Below, in pieces: positions 33,301-37,603 of a DNA stretch of 37,603 nt. Origin of the DNA: Bacillota bacterium (lineage in GTDB: Bacteria > Bacillota > Clostridia > Christensenellales > Aristaeellaceae); the NCBI GenBank assembly GCA_023404715.1, contig JAEYAR010000216.1:1-37603 (forward strand), given 5' to 3'. The position numbers were made by a program, and so were the translations under genes. The number at the start of each line of letters is the position of its first letter. The first letter of the stretch is position 1. The notes below the pieces were generated by a model. That model searched no databases, was not told the origin of the DNA, and worked only from the letters and a program-made list of their open reading frames with translations.

Positions 33301-34655
33301 GCAAATCGCAGTGCTTCCGCGCCGGCACGATCGGCACCCTGGCGGACAAGACGGCCTACGGCTTCGTGAGCAAGTATTGCGAGGAACGCGGGCTTCACGT
33401 GACCGAGGCGGAAAAAAACAGGCTGGTGCTCGGCTGCGTGGGCGTAAAGCGTACGACGGGGCAGCACCCAGCAGGCATGGTGGTGCTGCCCAAAGAGTAT
33501 ACGATCTATCAGTTTACGGCCATTCAGCATCCGGCTGACGACGTGAACTCCTCGGTCATCACCACGCACTACGACTTCGGCTCCATGCACGACGTGCTCG
33601 TCAAGCTGGACGTCCTGGGGCACGACGATCCGACGATGATCCGCATGCTGATGGATATTACGGGCGTAGACGCGCGCACGCTGCCCCTGACCGATCCGAA
33701 GGTCATCTCGCTGTTCGCCTCGCCGGAGGCGCTGGGCGTGACACCGGAGCAGATTCACAGCAAGACGGGCACCTACGGCATCCCGGAGTTCGGCACGCGC
33801 TTCGTCCGTCAAATGCTGGAGGAGACGAAGCCCACGACCATGAACGAGCTGCTCTCCATTTCAGGCCTATCTCATGGCACGGACGTGTGGATCGGCAACG
33901 CGCAGGATCTCATCCACGAAGGCGTCGCGTTGGCGGACTGCATCTGTACGCGCGAGGACATCATGAACGGCTTGATCGCGATCGGCGTCGATTCCAAGCT
34001 CGCTTTCGACACCATGGAGAGCGTCCGCAAGGGAAAAGGCCTGAAACCTGAGATGGAGCAGGCGATGATCGAGCACAACGTGCCCGCGTGGTTTATGGAT
34101 TCGTGTAAAAAGATCAAGTATATGTTTCCCAAGGGACACGCGGTCGCCTATGTCACGATGGCGCTGCGCATCGCCTGGTTTAAGGTGTATATGCCCGAGG
34201 CGTATTACGCCGCGTTTTACACGGTGCGCGCCGATTGCTTCGACGCGAGCATCCTGGGAGGCAGCATCGAAAGCCTGGAGGCGCACATGCAGGAGATCGA
34301 CGCCATCAAGGATCCTACGGCAAAGGACAAGGACATGTATACCCTGCTTGAGCTCGTGCTCGAGATGAACCACAGGCATATTCACTTTGAGCCGGTGGAC
34401 CTTTACAAATCCCAGGCCGATAAATTTGAGGTGCTCGGCAAAGGCCGGATCCGCATGCCGTTCAACGCGCTGCCGGGCGTCGGCGTAAACGCGGCGCAGG
34501 GTATCGTCGACGCCCGGGCGGACGGACCGTTTATCTCGATCGAAGAACTCAAAGAGCGAACCCATCTTTCTGCGTCGGCGATCGACCTATTGAAGGAGAA
34601 CGGTTGCCTTCGCGGCCTGCCCGAGACGAACCAGGTATCTCTTTTTAGCCTGTAA
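30321..34655 (+). CDS. polC: DNA polymerase III alpha subunit PolC (Gram-positive type)
   Basis: PolC is the replicative polymerase of low-GC Gram-positives, with proofreading in the same chain. The 1444-residue protein has an N-terminal region, an OB-fold segment, a PHP domain (VELHLHTQMSSMDAVS, first His about 347) interrupted by the DnaQ-type exonuclease (D432 in LDFETTGLNP), a zinc-binding segment with RCPSCKYSNF and DCPVCGQPL, the palm motif VPDIDLNFSG, and a C-terminal helix-hairpin-helix. It starts at a TTG at 30321 that overlaps the ispG stop, with AGAGGA 7 bases upstream. Length and domain order match the family. Confidence 0.97.
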   Translation: MSASGSWQTLLGQPLAPLAAHLTLERAKISRDGQRLLICFTSDKLVGERDFLSVKKALQASFPECRVSLRITSPQLAQEFKNDPAKYGAVLTGCIGRHYASLRPWLKDVGWAVEDGVLKAMLPLDAALPYFEKNDTAAFISRIVKDVFALELPTRFVVSGDQERQIQKILEERKQEEALLLKEVSQKAAQQQAEKPSLQRPKNVYGRVIADPAVEIKELLEDSGKVAICGEVLTVETKDLKGGEMLLLSFSLTDYTGTIQCKAFLRYKNRFRKADPGSTDAKEPTEQERKAVQDVVDAVRPGDWLVVRGDCQFDKFMHEVAVMVTDINLHEKPQRQDTAERKRVELHLHTQMSSMDAVSSASALIKRAAEWGHPAVAVTDHGVVQAYPEAFGAAKKNGIKLIPGVEAYLTDETTVVTDPDERSIDDPIVVLDFETTGLNPRKERVIEIGAVRVQNGQIVEELSLMVNPGTAIPSKITEITGINDSMVRDAPYAQDAIPQLLEFIGDAAIAAHNASFDTAFLREECKRLNITFSCPVIDTLEFSRRMYPSLKSHRLGAVCKSLGISLKNAHRAVHDARATAHMLNKMFFTARDQGVTKLSDINTALQGGAIGESHHIILLAESQKGIENINRMVSEAHLNYFHRQPHTPRSIIQQYREGVIVGSACEAGELFRAIVDGKDDSILTRIARFYDYLEIQPIGNNAFMIRNGTAEDEETLRGYNRKIVSLGEKLGIPVVATGDVHFLDPKDATFRAILMAGKGFTDADEQPPLYFKTTDEMLAEFAYLGEKKCEEVVIDNPLKIAERVGDVRLFPRHPEGKETFQPFWPDAADNIRIMSYDQAREWYGDPLPEMVKARIEKELGAIIGYGFATLYNIAEKLVKKSNADGYLVGSRGSVGSSFVAHLVGITEVNALPPHYRCPSCKYSNFDVDKAKYKVGVDLPEMDCPVCGQPLTRDGFEIPFEVFLGFKGDKVPDIDLNFSGVYQPRAHAYIEELFGKSQCFRAGTIGTLADKTAYGFVSKYCEERGLHVTEAEKNRLVLGCVGVKRTTGQHPAGMVVLPKEYTIYQFTAIQHPADDVNSSVITTHYDFGSMHDVLVKLDVLGHDDPTMIRMLMDITGVDARTLPLTDPKVISLFASPEALGVTPEQIHSKTGTYGIPEFGTRFVRQMLEETKPTTMNELLSISGLSHGTDVWIGNAQDLIHEGVALADCICTREDIMNGLIAIGVDSKLAFDTMESVRKGKGLKPEMEQAMIEHNVPAWFMDSCKKIKYMFPKGHAVAYVTMALRIAWFKVYMPEAYYAAFYTVRADCFDASILGGSIESLEAHMQEIDAIKDPTAKDKDMYTLLELVLEMNHRHIHFEPVDLYKSQADKFEVLGKGRIRMPFNALPGVGVNAAQGIVDARADGPFISIEELKERTHLSASAIDLLKENGCLRGLPETNQVSLFSL

Positions 34656-34691
34656 AGGGCGTAAAACGCGCACTGTTTGCCGCCTTGGGGG

Positions 34692-34720
34692 TTGTAATTC
34701 ATTTCTTCTTGTGTTATAAT
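34692..34720 (+). promoter_or_regulatory. Extended -10 promoter of the rimP-nusA-infB operon
   Basis: TTGTAA (34692-34697), a 17-base spacer and a perfect TATAAT (34715-34720) preceded by TGT (extended -10). The transcript has a leader of about 114 bases before rimP. Confidence 0.8.
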
Positions 34721-34747
34721 AGCGTGCGTAGGGTAGTAAGACTTGTA

Positions 34748-34817
34748 ATGCCGCATCCGTCGGCATGGGCGAAAGAGTGGGCTTGACATCCCACTCTTTC
34801 CTATTGTTCGCCCGCTT
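34748..34817 (+). promoter_or_regulatory. Structured leader of rimP-nusA
   Basis: Two hairpins: ATGCCG (34748-34753) with CGGCAT (34761-34766), and GAAAGAGTGGG (34771-34781) with CCCACTCTTTC (34790-34800). GGGCGAA (34768-34774) can alternatively pair with TTCGCCC at about 34807-34813. A 12-codon frame at 34748-34786 (MPHPSAWAKEWA) runs through the left arms, but its ribosome site is weak. There is no long T-run. It could control nusA expression by attenuation or by NusA feedback. Confidence 0.45.
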
Positions 34818-34840
34818 CAATGTGAATTTGGGGGGTAACC

Positions 34841-35344
34841 ATGGCGCAAAGCGATATCGTCTCCTTTGTCGTGCCGGCCTGTGAAAAGCTGGCGAATGAA
34901 ATGCAGTATGAGCTGGTAGACGTAGAGCTCGCCAAAGAGGGCGCCGGCAAATATCTGCGCATTTATATCGACAAGCCGGGCGGCATTACGTTGGACGACT
35001 GCGAGGTCTACCATCGGGCGATTGCGCCCAAGGTCGAGCGCGTTGATTACGACTATCTGGAGATCTGCTCCCCCGGAATGGATCGCCCGCTGAAAAAACA
35101 GCGGGATTTTGACGCGCATGCGGGAAAAGAAGTGCAGGTTCGCCTCTATAAGCCCGTCGATAAAAAAAAGGTTTTCGAGGGGGTGCTCGTCGGCCTTTTA
35201 GACGGCGAGATCGTGCTCGATACGCCGCAGGGGCAGCTGCGTTTTGCGCAAAAAAGCGCTTCTAGCGTCGTGCCCGTACTGCGCTTTGACGAACTGGATT
35301 TTGACGACCTAGATGAAGAGGGAGCTGGAGAAGATGAACCGTGA
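34841..35344 (+). CDS. rimP: Ribosome maturation factor RimP
   Basis: RimP helps mature the 30S subunit. The 167-residue protein has the family's two domains: an N-terminal alpha-beta domain (YELVDVELAKEGAGKYLRIYIDKPGGITLDDC) and an SH3-like C-terminal domain (CSPGMDRPLKK, then QVRLYKPVDKKKVFEGVL). It ends in an acidic tail. The ATG at 34841 has a GGGGGG run upstream. It overlaps nusA by 11 bases. Confidence 0.95.
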   Translation: MAQSDIVSFVVPACEKLANEMQYELVDVELAKEGAGKYLRIYIDKPGGITLDDCEVYHRAIAPKVERVDYDYLEICSPGMDRPLKKQRDFDAHAGKEVQVRLYKPVDKKKVFEGVLVGLLDGEIVLDTPQGQLRFAQKSASSVVPVLRFDELDFDDLDEEGAGEDEP

Positions 35345-36437
35345 AGTGATCGAGGCCATCGGCGCGCTGGCAAAGGAGAAATCCATCAGCAAGGAAGTGC
35401 TGTTCAGCGCGATTGAGGAGGCGCTAAAGTCCGCCTATAAAAAGAACCTGAAAAAGACGACCCCCAACGCGCCCAACGTACGCGTCAATCTGGATCGGGA
35501 AGACGGCACCGTGCAGGTCTTTGCCAGAAAGGTCGTCGTCGATGAGGTGACGGACGAGGCGATGGAGATTTCGCTCAGCGGCGCGCGGGCGATTCAGCCC
35601 AGCTACGAGGAAGGGGACATCGTCGAAATCGAGGTAACGCCGCGCGATATCGGTCGCGTGGCTGCGCAGACGGCCAAGCAGGTCATCGTGCAGCGCATCC
35701 GCGAGGCGGAGCGCGGCATCATCTACGATGAGTACATCGAAAAGGAAAACGAAATCCTGACTGCGATCGTGCAGCGCGTCGAAGGAAAGAACGTGTTCGT
35801 CGAGCTGGGCAAGACGGAGGGCATCATCGATCCGGCGCACCATATGCCGGGCGAGGAATACGAGATCGGCGACCGTCTGAAGGTGTACGTGCTCGAGGTG
35901 CAGCGCTCTACCAAGGGGCCTCAGGTGCTCGTGTCGCGCACGCATCCGGGCCTCGTCAAGCGATTGTTTGAGCTGGAGGTGCCCGAGATCCAATCCGGCA
36001 TCGTGCAGATCAAGTCGATCGCCCGCGAAGCGGGTTCGCGTACAAAGATGGCGGTCTTCTCCTCCGATCCGTTGGTCGATCCGGTCGGCTCCTGCGTGGG
36101 TCCCCGCGGCGCGCGCGTGGACCGCGTCGTCGAGGAGCTGAAAAACGAAAAGATTGATATCATCAAGTGGTCTGCAGAGCCCTCCGAGTTCATCGCTAAC
36201 GCGCTCAATCCGGCGCGGGTGCTGGGCGTGTTTGTCTCCGAAAAGGAAAAGGCCTGCCGCGTCATCGTCCCGGACAATCAGCTGTCCCTGGCCATCGGCA
36301 AGGAGGGGCAAAACGCCCGTCTCGCAGCCAAGCTTACAGGCTGGAAGATCGATATCAAGAGCCAGACGCAGGCGGAGGAGCTGGCCGAAGAGACCGCCGA
36401 GCGGGCGCAAGAAGAAGCCGCGTCAAAAGAGGTGTAA
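35334..36437 (+). CDS. nusA: Transcription termination/antitermination factor NusA
   Basis: NusA binds RNA polymerase and nascent RNA and affects pausing, termination and antitermination. The 367-residue protein has the N-terminal polymerase-binding domain (MNREVIEAIGALAKEKSISKEVLFSAIEEALK-type), an S1 domain, and two KH domains. GPRGARVDRVVEEL and AIGKEGQNARLAAKL are the KH loop motifs. It lacks the C-terminal acidic repeats of E. coli NusA, normal for Bacillota. The start is the ATG at 35334, with GGAG 9 bases before. An in-frame ATG at 35313 gives 7 extra residues. Confidence 0.96.
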   Translation: MNREVIEAIGALAKEKSISKEVLFSAIEEALKSAYKKNLKKTTPNAPNVRVNLDREDGTVQVFARKVVVDEVTDEAMEISLSGARAIQPSYEEGDIVEIEVTPRDIGRVAAQTAKQVIVQRIREAERGIIYDEYIEKENEILTAIVQRVEGKNVFVELGKTEGIIDPAHHMPGEEYEIGDRLKVYVLEVQRSTKGPQVLVSRTHPGLVKRLFELEVPEIQSGIVQIKSIAREAGSRTKMAVFSSDPLVDPVGSCVGPRGARVDRVVEELKNEKIDIIKWSAEPSEFIANALNPARVLGVFVSEKEKACRVIVPDNQLSLAIGKEGQNARLAAKLTGWKIDIKSQTQAEELAEETAERAQEEAASKEV

Positions 36438-36440
36438 AGT

Positions 36441-36713
36441 TTGCCTAAACCACGAAAAATCCCCATGCGCATGTGCGTTGGCTGCCGCGAGATGAAGCCT
36501 AAGCGCGAGCTGCTGCGCATCGTCAAATCCCCAGAAGGCGAAATTGCCTTTGACCGGATCGGCAAGGCGCCGGGGCGCGGCGCATACATTTGTCCGAGCC
36601 AGGAGTGCCTGACGCGCGCGGTGAAACAGCGCCAGCTCGAACGCGCGCTGGAAACGCCCATCGGGGACGCGGTATACGCGGTTTTGATGGCCGAGGTGAA
36701 GGCGAGTGACTGA
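36441..36713 (+). CDS. ylxR: YlxR/RnpM RNA-binding protein (DUF448)
   Basis: YlxR is a small RNA-binding protein, and recent work in B. subtilis names it RnpM, a modulator of RNase P. The 90-residue protein begins with RMCVGCREMKPKREL, the hallmark, then FDRIGKAPGRGAYICPS and LTRAVKQRQLERAL. It starts at a TTG at 36441, 3 bases after the nusA stop, with AGAGGTG upstream. It overlaps ylxQ by 8 bases. Confidence 0.93.
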   Translation: MPKPRKIPMRMCVGCREMKPKRELLRIVKSPEGEIAFDRIGKAPGRGAYICPSQECLTRAVKQRQLERALETPIGDAVYAVLMAEVKASD

Positions 36714-37020
36714 CGCGAAGGTATGGGGTCTCCTAGGGCTGGCCAGCCGCGCGGGCCAGGTCGTCTCCGGTGAATCGACCTGTGAAATCGCCTTGAAACG
36801 CGCGGAGGCAGCGCTGGTTCTGATCGACGAGTCGGCGTCCGTCCATACGCGAAAAGGCTTGACGGATGCCTGCGCCTATCGCGGGGTGCCTGCTTTTACG
36901 GTAGAAGCCGATAGGCTTGGAGAGAGCATCGGGAAGCCCGGCCGCATGACGGCGGCGGTGAAACCAGGTTCTCTGGCCCGGCAGCTGCAAAGATTGCTTG
37001 AGCCGGATTGCAAGATATAG
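36706..37020 (+). CDS. ylxQ: YlxQ, L7Ae/L30e-type RNA-binding protein
   Basis: YlxQ belongs to the L7Ae/L30e/S12e/Gadd45 fold family that binds kink-turn RNA, but its own RNA partner is not established. The 104-residue protein has GLLGLASRAGQVVSGE, ALVLIDESASVHTRK and AYRGVPAF in the expected order. It starts at a GTG at 36706 that overlaps the ylxR stop. The nusA-ylxR-ylxQ-infB order is the standard Bacillota operon. Confidence 0.92.
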   Translation: MTDAKVWGLLGLASRAGQVVSGESTCEIALKRAEAALVLIDESASVHTRKGLTDACAYRGVPAFTVEADRLGESIGKPGRMTAAVKPGSLARQLQRLLEPDCKI

Positions 37021-37036
37021 ATGCTGTGATGATACT
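37008..37036 (+). promoter_or_regulatory. Weak promoter candidate before infB
   Basis: TTGCAA (37008-37013), a 17-base spacer and GATACT (37031-37036, four of six matches). It overlaps the end of ylxQ. infB is more likely read from the rimP promoter. A 12-base palindrome CGCTTATAAGCG lies just after it (37046-37057). Confidence 0.25.
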
Positions 37037-37073
37037 AAACTGAATCGCTTATAAGCGGGGGTGCAAGGGCCGA

Positions 37074-37603
37074 ATGTCCAAAGTCAAGGTGCAAGAAGCT
37101 ACAAAAGAATTGAGCCAGGGCGCAAGCAAGCTGCTTGAAGACGTTACGCGCGTTCGCCGCAACGCGCAAGATCTGCTTCAATCGCTCAAAAAGGTAGAGG
37201 CTACCTTCATCAAAAAGGAAGCGGAAATCAAAGAGCAACAGCTCGAGGAGCAAAAGCGCCAGATTGAGAACGCGCAAAGCAAGGCATGGACGATGCCGGA
37301 CGTGGAAGAAGTTTCCGCGCCAGAGCCTGCGCCTGTCAAGCAGGAGCCGGAGGCAAAGCCTGCGCCGGCGCCTAAAGAAGAAAAGAAGGGCGATAAGCCC
37401 GTTCAAGCGCCTGCCGCGGACGGTAAAACCGCGGCGCCGGCCGCCGCTGCCGACAAGGCGCCGGCTGCCGTACAGCAACCGGCCGCGCAGCAGCAGAGCC
37501 TGCGGGCACAGCAGAGCGCGCGCCCGCAGGGCCAGCGTCCTGCGCCGCAGGGACAGCGTTCCGGCGCGCCCGCCGCCCAGCAGGGGGCGGGGCAACCCCG
37601 TCC
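37074..37603 (+). CDS. infB: Translation initiation factor IF-2, N-terminal part (cut by window end)
   Basis: IF-2 brings initiator tRNA to the ribosome and is a GTPase. Only about 176 residues are visible, and the frame is open to the last base. They hold a helical N-terminal segment (VQEATKELSQGASKLLEDV, similar to the IF-2 N-terminal subdomain), a Lys/Glu-rich helix, then a low-complexity linker of Pro, Ala and Gln (APAPKEEKK, QPAAQQQ, repeated PQGQR). This is the standard IF-2 N-terminal build. The GTPase domain lies beyond the window. The ATG at 37074 follows AAGGG at 37065-37069. The position after ylxQ supports the call. Confidence 0.88.
   Translation, partial: MSKVKVQEATKELSQGASKLLEDVTRVRRNAQDLLQSLKKVEATFIKKEAEIKEQQLEEQKRQIENAQSKAWTMPDVEEVSAPEPAPVKQEPEAKPAPAPKEEKKGDKPVQAPAADGKTAAPAAAADKAPAAVQQPAAQQQSLRAQQSARPQGQRPAPQGQRSGAPAAQQGAGQPR

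Noticed and set aside
34783..34807. TTGACA with TATTGT in the rimP leader as a second promoter
   Set aside because: The spacer is only 13 bases and the boxes overlap the hairpin loop and right arm, so it is not a likely promoter.
37046..37057. 12-base palindrome CGCTTATAAGCG before infB as an operator
   Set aside because: A single short palindrome with no second copy. No regulator can be tied to it.
37440..37603. Repeated Gln/Pro/Ala-coding sequence at the right edge as a distinct repeat element
   Set aside because: It is the low-complexity linker of the IF-2 N-terminal region, expected in this protein.

Overview
The window is a dense stretch of chromosomal housekeeping genes, 35 complete or partial protein genes plus one RNA gene. 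It comes from a GC-rich member of the Bacillota, most likely a clostridial lineage. The evidence is the Gram-positive replicase PolC, the YlxR-YlxQ pair inside a rimP-nusA-infB operon, PurR of the Bacillus type, TrmK and NIF3 next to dnaG-rpoD, and an RNase P RNA of the ancestral A type rather than the Bacillus B type. I cannot name the genus. A high-GC gut clostridium (for example Christensenellales-like) would fit, but that is inference.

Layout. 1-208: the tail of a transposase, AT-richer than everything else, then a terminator. 219-6720: tilS-hpt-ftsH, then a PHP-domain phosphoesterase and a membrane-anchored VanW protein. 6742-8569: ridA converging on murC (the only minus-strand gene). 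8836-15366: purR, glmU, pth, mfd. 15491-21626: dgt, dnaG, rpoD, trmK, a NIF3 protein and a coiled-coil zinc-ribbon protein. 21713-22051: rnpB. 22231-34655: rpsB, tsf, pyrH, frr, a 66-67-residue protein of unknown function, uppS, cdsA, dxr, rseP, ispG, polC. 34841 to the end: rimP, nusA, ylxR, ylxQ and the start of infB, which runs off the window.

How the genes work together. The window joins tRNA modification and purine salvage (tilS, hpt, purR), cell-wall and lipid-carrier precursors (murC, glmU, dxr, ispG, uppS, cdsA), replication and repair (dnaG, polC, mfd, dgt), transcription (rpoD, nusA) and translation (rpsB, tsf, frr, pth, rimP, infB). Three groups that lie far apart in Bacillus subtilis (tilS-hpt-ftsH and purR...mfd; dnaG-rpoD-trmK-NIF3; rpsB...infB) sit end to end here.

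Regulation visible in the DNA. Strong sigma-A-type promoters precede tilS, ftsH, murC, rnpB, rpsB, frr and rimP, several with an extended -10. Structured leaders precede rpsB and rimP. Three good intrinsic terminators lie only 19-31 bases upstream of the next gene's start codon (trmK, pyrH, uppS) with no promoter between, which suggests attenuation inside operons.

I see no CRISPR array, defence system, phage or biosynthetic cluster. The most notable oddities are the GlmU N-terminal domain, whose nucleotidyltransferase signature has lost several catalytic residues, the rpsB and rimP leaders, the repeated terminator-before-gene layout, and the uncharacterised small protein after frr.
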